Source: Salsuginibacillus halophilus | GTDB lineage: Bacteria; Bacillota; Bacilli; Bacillales; Marinococcaceae | Reading direction: 5' to 3' | DNA: 64,000 nt | Assembly: GCF_003014715.1 (NCBI RefSeq) | Contig: NZ_PYAV01000005.1 | Span: 124,001-188,000, forward strand | In this document: positions 56,885-64,000 of the stretch, in pieces | Layout: every line of letters begins with the position of its first letter | Position numbering within the stretch: the stretch's first letter is position 1 | Position numbers and translations under genes: made by a program | The notes under the pieces: generated by a model | Seen by the model: the letters and a program-made list of their open reading frames with translations, nothing else | Told to the model about the DNA's origin: nothing | Database searches by the model: none

Positions 56885-57151
56885 AATGTATAGACAAACT
56901 TTTAAGAAAAGCGAAGGCTGACGTCGCTTTTCGGCATCGGTTTGATCTGCACTAACATTTGATCTCACCGTGTCTATTTTGCCTCTTGCATCTCCTTAAC
57001 TTCCTTGGCAGACTACCTGCTGCCTGCGGGATTTTCGGCTCGCGCTCTGGCTCGACAGCTGCTCTTTATTTTATCCATGGGTTAGGTGACAGGCACACTT
57101 TTTTGTGCCTGTCACCTAAAAATAACGTTCATGATTCGGTTTTTTCCTCTT
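56885..57151 (+). mobile_element. repeat element, copy E (plus orientation, truncated)
   Basis: Starts with TATAGACAAACTTTTAAG against the hairpin at 56856, carries GACGTCGCTTTTCGGC, GCCTGCGGGATTTTCGGCTC and CGTTCATGATTCGG, but lacks most of the middle and the right end. A 16-bp-arm palindrome (57082-57119) is inserted in it. Confidence 0.75.
57082..57119. repeat. GGTGACAGGCACA palindrome
   Basis: Perfect 16-bp arms TTAGGTGACAGGCACA and TGTGCCTGTCACCTAA around CTTTTT. It resembles the imperfect palindrome inside element B (41268-41299) and belongs to the REP-like palindromes common in Bacillaceae. It could act as the terminator of the minus-strand yitT-like gene. Confidence 0.75.
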
Positions 57152-57153
57152 AA

Positions 57154-58050
57154 TTAGCGTGACATTCCAATTGGATTTTTATTTTTATCAAAGGTAAAGC
57201 CTTCACCGCTAACCTCTTTTACATCGTTAACAGAAACGAAAGCATAAGGATCAACGTCGTTTACTACGGTTCGAAGATGAATCAATTGATTTTTGTGAAT
57301 GACACAGTATAAAATTTTGCGGTCGCCCTGGGTGTAGCTGCCATAACCGGTAATGACGGTAGAACCGCGGGACATGCGTTTTATGATTGACTGTCCAATT
57401 TCTTCTGCATGGTCGGAGACAATCATCGCAGACTTGCCAGCGTTTGCCCCCTCAATAATGAAATCAACCACCCGTGCAGCGACAAAGACAGTAACAAGGG
57501 TATACATTGCCTGCGTGAGCGTTAAGTTCATAAGTGACAAGCTTATGACCCCGAAGTCGAACATAAACATAAAGGTACCGAGGCTTGTGCCAAAATACTT
57601 TTCCGCAAGCCGTGCGAGAATATCAACGCCGCCGGTGGTGCCGCCGGCGCGGAATATAATGCCGAGTCCGGTACCGGCGAAGACGCCTGCAAACAGCGCA
57701 ACAAGGGTCATGTCTTCTTCAAGCGGCACATTAAATTGCCAGTAAGTTTCAAACATATGAAGCCAAAAGGATAAGCTGAAAATCCCGAATACGCTGTAGA
57801 TAAATACTTTACGACCTAATAATTTGTAGCCAATAAAAAATAACGGTACATTTAATATGAGATTGGAAATAGATGGTTCTAAGCTGAATAAATAATAAAC
57901 CAGCAGGGTTATTCCGGTGAATCCACCGTGAGCGAGCCCGTTCTGCAAGTTAAAATGGATGATACCAAAGGCAAAAATGATCGTACCGAGTGTAATAACA
58001 GCAATGTTGAGCAGTCGAATGCCCGAAAACCAACGTTTCAAAGTTGTCAT
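57154..58050 (-). CDS. YitT-family membrane protein (DUF161/DUF2179)
   Basis: YitT-family protein of 298 residues. About five or six membrane helices (residues 13-200) form the DUF161 part, with the motif FRAGGTTGGVDILARL. A cytoplasmic DUF2179 domain with ferredoxin-like fold (MIVSDHAEEIGQSI, GYGSYTQGDRKILYCVI) follows. The family is abundant in Bacilli; its transport or regulatory role is not settled. A sigma-A promoter lies upstream on the minus strand, with AAAGGGG before ATG 58050. Confidence 0.93.
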   Translation of the reverse strand: MTTLKRWFSGIRLLNIAVITLGTIIFAFGIIHFNLQNGLAHGGFTGITLLVYYLFSLEPSISNLILNVPLFFIGYKLLGRKVFIYSVFGIFSLSFWLHMFETYWQFNVPLEEDMTLVALFAGVFAGTGLGIIFRAGGTTGGVDILARLAEKYFGTSLGTFMFMFDFGVISLSLMNLTLTQAMYTLVTVFVAARVVDFIIEGANAGKSAMIVSDHAEEIGQSIIKRMSRGSTVITGYGSYTQGDRKILYCVIHKNQLIHLRTVVNDVDPYAFVSVNDVKEVSGEGFTFDKNKNPIGMSR

Positions 58051-58103
58051 GCGAGCGATCCCCTTTCTACATACCGACTCATATAAATTTCAAAAGCCAA
58101 CGA

Positions 58104-58132
58104 AGTATAACACAATAATAACCATTCCCCAA
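58104..58132 (-). promoter_or_regulatory. yitT-like gene promoter
   Basis: Minus strand TTGGGG (58127-58132), 17 bases, TATACT (58104-58109). Confidence 0.65.
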
Positions 58133-58253
58133 CAGGTGTACACCGTTCTAAGAAATGCAAAAAAATTCATGTAATTTTGTATATGAAATGCTTTCAAGCA
58201 TCTCTTTCGTTATAATTAAAATAGTAAGGCATTAAATTTTGGAGGTGAGCGTT

Positions 58254-59246
58254 TTGGCAACATTTCAAGCACTTGTTGTAAACGAAGATGGAGAAAGTGT
58301 AACGAGCAGTATTCAATCATTAACGACTGATGATCTGCCAGAAGGTGAAGTTTTAATCCGGGTTCACTATTCAAGTGTCAACTATAAAGACGGGCTGGCT
58401 TCTATTCGAGAAGGTAATATTGTCTCGTCTTATCCTTTTGTGCCGGGGATCGATCTCGCTGGTGTCGTTGAGTCATCAAGTCGCGCAGACGTTGCAGAAG
58501 GATCCGAAGTTATTGTGACAAGCTATGAGCTCGGGGTGTCTCACTATGGTGGTTTCAGTGAATATGCCAGGGTACCTGCAGATTGGGTTGTGCCGCTGCC
58601 AGAGGGGATGAGCCTTAGGGAAGCAATGATTTACGGTACAGCCGGGTTTACAGCTGGACTGTCTATTTTGCAGCTTGAAGAAGCCGGTGTCACTCCGGAT
58701 AGCGGTCGAATTGTCGTCACCGGAGCAACTGGAGGTGTCGGCAGTATGGCAGTGGCAATGTTAGCGGCCCGCGGTTATAGTGTCGCAGCAAGTACCGGTA
58801 AAGCTGAAGAGCATGATTACTTACGCCGCCTTGGAGCTGAAGAGATTCTTGGGCGTGAGGATGTTTTACCAGAAAAGATCCGCCCGCTTGATAAGGAACG
58901 CTGGGCCGGTGCTGTGGATCCGGTTGGGGGCGAGACACTGGCATACTTATTAAGTGCAACGAAGCGTGCAGGTGCGGTTGCAGTTAGCGGTTTAACCGGT
59001 GGGACGAAAGTGCCAACAACGGTATTCCCGTTCATCCTCCGTGGTGTCAGTCTGCTCGGTGTAGATTCTGCGTATTGTGAAATGACGCGGCGCAAAAAAG
59101 TGTGGGAGCACCTTGCTTCTGATTATAAACCAACAGACGTGTTAGCAGAGATTGGTGAAGATATTGACCTTCACAGTTTACCGTCTGCATTAGAAGATAT
59201 ATTAAATGGAGAAGTACGAGGACGCAAAATTGTAAAGCTTGTATAA
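58254..59246 (+). CDS. YhdH/AcuI-family quinone or acryloyl-CoA reductase
   Basis: Zinc-free medium-chain dehydrogenase/reductase of 330 residues, YhdH/YhfP type. The NADPH-binding motif VTGATGGVGSMAV is near residue 146. The substrate-site segments YSSVNYKDGLA, FVPGIDLAG and TAGFTAGLS are conserved. AcuI members reduce acryloyl-CoA to propionyl-CoA with NADPH; others are quinone oxidoreductases, and the two cannot be separated here. GGAGGTG at 58241-58247 serves TTG 58254 (MATFQALVV). It is monocistronic. Confidence 0.92.
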   Translation: MATFQALVVNEDGESVTSSIQSLTTDDLPEGEVLIRVHYSSVNYKDGLASIREGNIVSSYPFVPGIDLAGVVESSSRADVAEGSEVIVTSYELGVSHYGGFSEYARVPADWVVPLPEGMSLREAMIYGTAGFTAGLSILQLEEAGVTPDSGRIVVTGATGGVGSMAVAMLAARGYSVAASTGKAEEHDYLRRLGAEEILGREDVLPEKIRPLDKERWAGAVDPVGGETLAYLLSATKRAGAVAVSGLTGGTKVPTTVFPFILRGVSLLGVDSAYCEMTRRKKVWEHLASDYKPTDVLAEIGEDIDLHSLPSALEDILNGEVRGRKIVKLV

Positions 59247-59271
59247 ATCCTGTATTTATGATTAGCGCAGT

Positions 59272-59296
59272 AAGCCCGGACAATTGTTCGGGCTTT
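59272..59296 (+). terminator. terminator after the yhdH-like gene
   Basis: AAGCCCG and CGGGCTT stem followed by a short TTT. Confidence 0.7.
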
Positions 59297-59412
59297 CATC
59301 TTGGGTGTCTTCAGTCCTTGTATATCCAGCAATTTGCGATGGTTATAGGTCTAAGGTTTGTGTTATACTGGCGACATGTTGAAAGAAGTCGAATAATAGA
59401 GGGGAGAGGTAC

Positions 59413-59856
59413 ATGCCAAGTGCACAAAAAGTCATTAAAGTGACTGGACAAAAAGAGTACGAAGATGCACGCAAAAGCGCACGTACTTGGTTGCTGGATC
59501 ATTTAGCTGAAGCCCCTCAATTTGAAATGGCAGTAAATGAAGCGATGAATAATGCCGTTGTGCACGGCATGGGGCATGGAGCGGATATCGTAATGATTGA
59601 GCTGACTGCTCTTCAAAGTGAAGTTAAGGTAACTGTGTCCGATAATGGTATTGGTTTTGAGCCACCAGCTTCATTGTTTGAAGAGGGGCATGATCAAGCA
59701 GGTGACATGCTTCAATGCGCTGCCAATGAAATGTGGGAACGTGGGCGTGGCTTATGGATGATGAAAGCGATGAGCGATCACTTACATATTCACGGTAGGG
59801 GAAATAAGGTGACGCTAATTAAATATAAAAATTCATCGTTTACAAATGATAGCTAA
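59413..59856 (+). CDS. RsbW-like anti-sigma/serine kinase (GHKL ATPase)
   Basis: GHKL-type ATPase of 147 residues resembling RsbW/SpoIIAB switch kinases. The N box is [15 protein letters not shown] (38-52), the G1 box VSDNGIGFE, and the G2 box [14 protein letters not shown]. Such kinases phosphorylate a STAS antagonist on Ser and sequester a sigma factor or other partner. A STAS protein is encoded two genes downstream, with a chemoreceptor-like protein between. No sigma factor gene is nearby. AGGGGAG precedes ATG 59413. Confidence 0.88.
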   Translation: MPSAQKVIKVTGQKEYEDARKSARTWLLDHLAEAPQFEMAVNEAMNNAVVHGMGHGADIVMIELTALQSEVKVTVSDNGIGFEPPASLFEEGHDQAGDMLQCAANEMWERGRGLWMMKAMSDHLHIHGRGNKVTLIKYKNSSFTNDS

Positions 59857-59875
59857 GGGAAGGTGTAAAACAGAA

Positions 59876-61207
59876 ATGGAAGCCGAGCGCAAAAGAAATT
59901 GGAGGTCATGGCTGTTCCGTTTAACGCTGAAGCGTAAAATGTTTGTAGCAATTTTGATCAGTCTTGTTTTAAGCACACCGATTGCAAATATTGTGAACCA
60001 AACATTGCAGGAATTTGACTGGGTTGCAGGTTTATTGATTGAGCACAATTTAATGGTTTATATTAACCAGCTCATTAATCTTCTTGTCACGACAGCAATT
60101 ATTCTTGTTGGGCTGCAGCTCGTTATTCTTCGTCCATTAAAGCGGGTGCGTGAAGCGACGGCAAAAGTGGCCCAAGGTGAACTTAATGTAGAAGTTAAAG
60201 CGGATTCACGTGATGAAGTAGGTGAGCTGTCAGCTTCGGTAAACAAAATGATTGAAAACCTCGGGCAGCTCATTGATCAAGTGAATGAAAGTGTTTACGC
60301 GTCGGCAAATGAGGTAGCTGCAACGTCGAATCACGTGTCTGATGAATTAACAAAAGTTCATAACTCTGCCGAGGAGGCTTCGAGCCACACAAAAAATGTT
60401 GTCACAGATGCTAAAAGTGGTAATGAAGCGGTTTTAGAAGCTTCTCAGGCGCTGATGGAATTGTCATCACTTATTCAAATTGCAAAAGAGAAAGCACAGT
60501 CAGCAGAGAACAACTCCAACGAGACACTGCGGGCGACCGAAGATGGAAACACATCGGTTCAAGAAACCGCTGATAGAATGGCGCAGATTAAAGCGCAAAC
60601 AACAGAGTCAGAACGGTGGATGGAATCCTTATCGAGTTACTCAGAACAAATTAAAAGTGTAGCTTCAACGATCACAAATATTGCTGAACAGACGAACCTG
60701 CTGGCCTTAAATGCGGCGATTGAAGCTGCGAGGGCAGGGGAATCTGGTAAAGGGTTCGCCGTTGTTGCTGAAGAAGTCCGCAAACTTGCAGACCAATCCA
60801 ACCGTGAGGCGAGTCAAGTTACAGAACTCGTCGGTCATATGGCTTCTGATACAGAACGTGCAGTGGATGCGGCCAAGAAAAGCCGCGAAGAAGCAGAGGT
60901 AGGCGTGCAGTTTGTCCACCGCTCCGGTGAGTCATTAAATGAAATTGTGCAGGCAGTTGAAAGCACAGTTCATGACATACGTGAGATTGCTTCGACTGCG
61001 AATGAAGAAGTGGCAAGTTCTGAACAAATCATTTCTTTAATAGACTCAGTAGCAACGACGATTGAAAACACAGCTCAAAATGCAGAACAATTGAGTGAAC
61101 ATACAGACCAAACATCTGAAGCGATGGCTGAAGTTCAAAACCGTGTTGAGACGCTTCAAAAAATGGCAGGTGATTTAAAAGCTACAGTGGCGCAATTTAG
61201 TACTTAA
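59876..61207 (+). CDS. chemoreceptor-like protein with two membrane helices and a very short sensor loop
   Basis: MCP-type protein of about 443 residues. Two helices (about 22-42 and 65-85) enclose only some 25 residues outside the cell ([18 protein letters not shown]), so no real extracellular sensor domain exists. A HAMP domain ([11 protein letters not shown] to [12 protein letters not shown]) and a full signalling domain follow, with the canonical tip [20 protein letters not shown] and [15 protein letters not shown]. It may sense membrane state or an intracellular partner. AAGGTG precedes ATG 59876, 19 bases after the kinase gene, so the two are co-transcribed. Confidence 0.9.
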   Translation: MEAERKRNWRSWLFRLTLKRKMFVAILISLVLSTPIANIVNQTLQEFDWVAGLLIEHNLMVYINQLINLLVTTAIILVGLQLVILRPLKRVREATAKVAQGELNVEVKADSRDEVGELSASVNKMIENLGQLIDQVNESVYASANEVAATSNHVSDELTKVHNSAEEASSHTKNVVTDAKSGNEAVLEASQALMELSSLIQIAKEKAQSAENNSNETLRATEDGNTSVQETADRMAQIKAQTTESERWMESLSSYSEQIKSVASTITNIAEQTNLLALNAAIEAARAGESGKGFAVVAEEVRKLADQSNREASQVTELVGHMASDTERAVDAAKKSREEAEVGVQFVHRSGESLNEIVQAVESTVHDIREIASTANEEVASSEQIISLIDSVATTIENTAQNAEQLSEHTDQTSEAMAEVQNRVETLQKMAGDLKATVAQFST

Positions 61208-61232
61208 CTTCAATGGAAGCGGGGGTGGCTTG

Positions 61233-61544
61233 ATGGCTTTACAATGGAAAAACCAAACAAAAGGGCAAGTTGAAGCTGTAATCACTGGGGATGTTGATGT
61301 AGATCAGGCTTCTAAGATTAAGGAAATGCTGTTACCTTATGTGGAAGACCCTGAGAACACAGTTTATATTCACTTGGATCGGGTCAACTATATTGATAGT
61401 ACCGGTGTTGGTGTGTTTGTCAGTTTACTCAAGCATGCCCAGGAGAAAAGCAGTCGCCTCATTTTAAAAGGGGTTCATGGAAATGTAGAAGAGATTCTTC
61501 AGATGACCCGCCTTGACCGTGTATTTACGATTGAAAATGATTAA
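61233..61544 (+). CDS. STAS-domain anti-anti-sigma factor
   Basis: STAS protein of 103 residues like RsbV/SpoIIAA. The phosphorylatable Ser56 lies in VNYIDSTGVGVF, the classical site for a switch kinase. GGGGGTGG precedes ATG 61233, 25 bases after the chemoreceptor gene. It is the presumed partner of the kinase at 59413. A terminator follows at once. Confidence 0.92.
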   Translation: MALQWKNQTKGQVEAVITGDVDVDQASKIKEMLLPYVEDPENTVYIHLDRVNYIDSTGVGVFVSLLKHAQEKSSRLILKGVHGNVEEILQMTRLDRVFTIEND

Positions 61545-61545
61545 T

Positions 61546-61578
61546 AAAAAGGGCTGTCCAACTTGGGCAGCCCTTTTT
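61546..61578 (+). terminator. terminator of the RsbW/MCP/STAS operon
   Basis: AAAAAGGGCTG and CAGCCCTTTTT with a short loop. The A and T runs on both sides make it suitable for the convergent minus-strand gene too. Confidence 0.9.
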
Positions 61579-61584
61579 AGCAGT

Positions 61585-62313
61585 TTACCACTCAAAAAAG
61601 TATTTTAATGCCATGACGATGGCGGTGTAGCCGACAGCAGCCATCGCAAATGTAGGGAAGTGGGCATCTTCTTCAGATGGAAGCTCGACTTTTAAGACGT
61701 TTAAAATCATCGCTCCAGAGATAAATGCAAAAATGATAGAGAGCATGAAAGAAGACAATTCAATAAACATACCTGATAACCAGCCAACGACAATGCCACC
61801 AGCCATAATAAAGCGGCCGAGACGGTTGTATCTGCGGGCATCTTCGCGCCATAAATCATGGGCCACAGCGATAAAGTGGGTGCCGATCGCGATTGAATAA
61901 AACGCAGCCTGGACGCCTTCAACATCCGCTGCAATTACAATATAAGAAATCAACATATTATATACGGTGAAAAAAGCGATTTGAATCCAGAAAAATGGAC
62001 CTTCCAGCTTAACGCCCTCTTCATCACGTGAGATATGGTCTGCAAGTTTTTGGACACCGTAAAACACGAGCAGTCCAAGCAAGCCGATAAAATAGAGTTC
62101 TGACTCCATAACGAACTCTTCTCTTTGTTCGCCAAAGTCAGCCTGTTCTTCATGCAGAGAAGGGAGTACATAAACAAATACATAAGAAACAGCAATGCCG
62201 GCAGAAAAAGAAAGCCAACGTAAGCGCTGCAGACGGGATGCCGGCATAAGGTGATTGGTAAGAAGATGTATAATGATGAAAACAAGTCCGGTAATAAATG
62301 CATCCAAGGACAC
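61585..62313 (-). CDS. multi-pass membrane protein, ZIP-like
   Basis: A 242-residue protein with about seven membrane helices. SFSAGIAVSYVFVYVLPSLHEEQ near residue 35 and FISGAMILNVLKVELP near the C-terminus recall ZIP metal transporters. It lacks the usual His-rich loop and most helix IV/V histidines, so metal transport is unproven; one His-containing segment (GTHFIAVAHDLW) is present. GAGGAGG lies before GTG 62313. It converges with the STAS operon. Confidence 0.65.
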   Translation of the reverse strand: MSLDAFITGLVFIIIHLLTNHLMPASRLQRLRWLSFSAGIAVSYVFVYVLPSLHEEQADFGEQREEFVMESELYFIGLLGLLVFYGVQKLADHISRDEEGVKLEGPFFWIQIAFFTVYNMLISYIVIAADVEGVQAAFYSIAIGTHFIAVAHDLWREDARRYNRLGRFIMAGGIVVGWLSGMFIELSSFMLSIIFAFISGAMILNVLKVELPSEEDAHFPTFAMAAVGYTAIVMALKYFFEW

Positions 62314-62420
62314 AGCAGCGGCCTCCTCTATGACATATGAAAATAGGGTGCTTGTTCATTTTACAGGCTGATCCGCATAAAAAACAGTCCAACGTATTAG
62401 AAACTCAAACCATCAGAAGA

Positions 62421-62448
62421 AAACCCTCGCATTCACGAGGGTTTCAGT
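62421..62448. repeat. left hairpin copy flanking element F
   Basis: A 28-bp sequence with stem AAACCCTCG-CATT-CACGAGGGTTT plus CAGT, identical to 62979-63006. Confidence 0.93.
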
Positions 62449-62978
62449 GTGTAGACAAACTTTCAAGAAAAGCGGAGGCTGACGTCGCTTTTCGGCGGAC
62501 GCTTGCCCCAGGCACGGCCTCAACTTCCTCGGCAGAAAGTCACTGCCTGCGGGATTTTCGGCTCGCGCTGTTCCTGGTGGCGTCGCCGCCGGTGCTCGTC
62601 AGCATTGCGTCATTTGATGGTCATGAATTGTAGAGAGCCTTTTGATCAAGCAATATTTACATGAATCAATTTCATAATGACGCTTCATGAGCGATCAAGC
62701 GAACCATATACAATGGAAATTCTTAATGATCCGTTAACTAACAAGTGACCGAAAGAAAAGACGGCGACTCCCAGAGGATGAAGCGCAGGCTGAAGATCCA
62801 CTTGTTCGATTTCATTGCTAATCGAACAAGTTAGCTGAAGCCAAGCCCTCGGGACAGCGTCCGTCTGGCGTGAAGGTTACGTTCATGATCCGGTTTTGCC
62901 TCTTAATAGGGAAGTCCGCGGCGGTTGGAGCCGTAAGTTGTGAGTCAATGTTAAGTTGTGTAGTGTATCTACACGCTG
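62449..62978 (+). mobile_element. repeat element, copy F (best-bounded copy)
   Basis: 530 bp bounded by GTGTAGACAAAC-type ends (GTGTAGAC at 62449; ATCTACACGCTGA at 62968-62979 on the right) and by perfect 28-bp duplicates of a terminator hairpin. Compared with copy D it lacks 69 bp after CGGACGCTTGC, but otherwise follows it closely, including the CTTGTTCGATT/AATCGAACAAG hairpin. It encodes nothing recognisable. Confidence 0.9.
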
Positions 62979-63006
62979 AAACCCTCGCATTCACGAGGGT
63001 TTCAGT
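62979..63006 (-). terminator. right hairpin copy flanking element F
   Basis: Identical to 62421-62448. Read on the minus strand, the hairpin follows the stop of the gene at 63029 and ends in TTT, so it is the likely terminator of that gene, duplicated when the element inserted. Confidence 0.85.
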
Positions 63007-63028
63007 ACAATTTGAGAAGTGTTAATCA

Positions 63029-64000
63029 TCACTCGTTATTTTCTAGAAACTCATCTTCGTCAAAGTCAGGCATTTCGTTTTCAAACTGTTCCTCCTGCCA
63101 TTCGAGTAACTCTTCCATTGTAATAATATTCTCTTCTGACGGGATGCCGTAAGTGAATGCTACTTCTTCATTAAAGTTTTCCATGTTGACCGCGTAGTCA
63201 ATCGCGAATTCAACCTGGTCGCCTTCAATATCAAAAGCGAGGGAGATGCTGCCAGTATCATAAGTGATGTAGCCGTCTTCATCAATCGCTTGATAAAATT
63301 CCATGGTTTCAATGTCGAGGCTGTCGAGCATAAGCTCAAGCGCTTCATCAAAATCGGCCGGCTGTTCGGTTTGAATGTCTTCCATTTCTTGATTCATTGC
63401 AGCAAGTTCAGGTGTTTCAAGCAGTTCTTCAAACTCGGGTAAAATGTCTTCCTCAACGGCATCGAACAACGCAACAAGGTCATCTTCTGTTAATTCATAA
63501 TGAAGCGCGTAATCATGGTCCACATGGGCTAGTGCTTCCACTTCCCCGGCAGGCAGGACGTCAATGGCCTCACTCCCAAGCGCTTCGATCATAGGCTCAT
63601 AAAGGGCTAGAGACGCTTCTTGGATTTGGTCATAGTTAAAGTCAAAGCCGCTGTCTTCAGGAACGGTTTGTTCAATAAACTTTCCGGTCCATTCCTCAGG
63701 ATACGTTTGAAGCTCATCATCTGAAACCTTTGTGTAAACAGCGTCTTCTGTAACAACGCTTGCTTCTTGGATTGGTTCCATCATGTCATCGTTCATGTCG
63801 AGTGTCTGCACGGTTTCAACAATGAGAGGCTCGGCTTGGAATGCACCTTCTAGATCACTGTTGATTTCAGTGTTTGTGTCAAATTCATTGTTTTCGTCAT
63901 CAGGAAGGTCGACGTGAAAGTCCATTGTCCCATCAAAGGTGTAGCTTTCAACATTAAGATTTTGCTTCATGACGTCATGAATTAATGCTTCAGTATCGTC
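63029..64000 (-). CDS. acidic secreted or lipoprotein-like hypothetical protein, N-terminus cut by the window
   Basis: At least 323 residues; the frame is still open at the window edge, so the start and any signal peptide lie outside. The internal ATG at 63970 is unlikely to be the start. The visible part is extremely acidic. The segment VESYTFDGTMDFHVDL, followed by a long alpha/beta region, resembles DUF6612-like lipoproteins of Bacilli, but this is a weak recollection. Tyr and Asp/Glu-rich stretches suggest an extracellular location in a saline medium. Its terminator hairpin abuts repeat element F. Confidence 0.75.
   Translation of the reverse strand, partial: DDTEALIHDVMKQNLNVESYTFDGTMDFHVDLPDDENNEFDTNTEINSDLEGAFQAEPLIVETVQTLDMNDDMMEPIQEASVVTEDAVYTKVSDDELQTYPEEWTGKFIEQTVPEDSGFDFNYDQIQEASLALYEPMIEALGSEAIDVLPAGEVEALAHVDHDYALHYELTEDDLVALFDAVEEDILPEFEELLETPELAAMNQEMEDIQTEQPADFDEALELMLDSLDIETMEFYQAIDEDGYITYDTGSISLAFDIEGDQVEFAIDYAVNMENFNEEVAFTYGIPSEENIITMEELLEWQEEQFENEMPDFDEDEFLENNE

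Noticed and set aside
59358-59387. Sigma-D type promoter before the RsbW/MCP/STAS operon
   Set aside because: TAAG and GCGACAT are at roughly the right distance, but the -10 matches poorly unless a base is skipped.

Overview
The window looks like chromosome of a halophilic or alkaliphilic member of the Bacillaceae. This is inferred from gene order and from protein similarity recalled from memory; no database was searched. The block yvcI-rapZ-yvcK-whiA-crh, the cggR-gapA-pgk-tpiA-gpmI-eno operon and the moxR-DUF58-transglutaminase-guaA-pbuG series all follow Bacillus subtilis order. Secreted proteins are strongly acidic, and TRAP transporters are prominent, which fits a salty or alkaline habitat.

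Layout. 1-274: trailer end of a CRISPR array with 36-bp repeats and 30-bp spacers, type II-A-like by repeat sequence. 365-1506: two unknown membrane-associated proteins. 1677-5259: yvcI, rapZ, yvcK, whiA, crh. 5482-6060 (minus): clpP behind a CtsR-type box. 6539-7897: rpoN (sigma-54), then a 62-bp tandem repeat array. 8474-15657: the CggR-controlled glycolytic operon with its operator preserved. 15986-25237: a gntR-led catabolic operon (DctPQM TRAP transporter, D-2-hydroxyacid dehydrogenase, RocB-like M20 hydrolase, GabT-like aminotransferase, GabD-like dehydrogenase). 25623-30303: small membrane protein, 21-bp repeat array, MutT-like Nudix, PLD-helicase-DUF3427 protein, YqjF-like protein. 31039-38931: moxR, DUF58, transglutaminase, guaA and pbuG, the last two each behind a guanine riboswitch. 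39041-43857: chemoreceptor, tRNA-Ala(GGC), panD, Pmp3-like peptide, MFS transporter. 43996-50978: DctS/DctR-like two-component system with a DctP-like binding protein, then a TAXI-type TRAP transporter. 51268-53601: queCDEF for preQ0/preQ1 synthesis. 54606-61544: brnQ, a stand-alone domain resembling the C-terminus of archaeal-type 3-dehydroquinate synthase II, a YitT protein, a YhdH-type oxidoreductase, and an operon pairing an RsbW-like kinase, a chemoreceptor-like protein and a STAS protein. 61585-64000 (minus): ZIP-like membrane protein and a truncated acidic protein.

The most unusual signal is a family of six related intergenic elements (about 240 to 610 bp; A to F at about 30332, 41107, 47389, 53810, 56885 and 62449) with GTGTAGACAAAC-like inverted ends. 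In three copies the element is bracketed by two copies of the same local terminator-type hairpin. The hairpin sequence differs between loci but matches on both sides of each element, as expected if insertion into a terminator duplicated it. No transposase is present in the window, so these are probably non-autonomous elements.

Other points of interest are the RsbW/chemoreceptor/STAS operon, the lone dehydroquinate-synthase-II-type domain, the uncharacterised TRAP/RocB/GabTD operon, and two intergenic tandem arrays with strict 62-bp and 21-bp periods.
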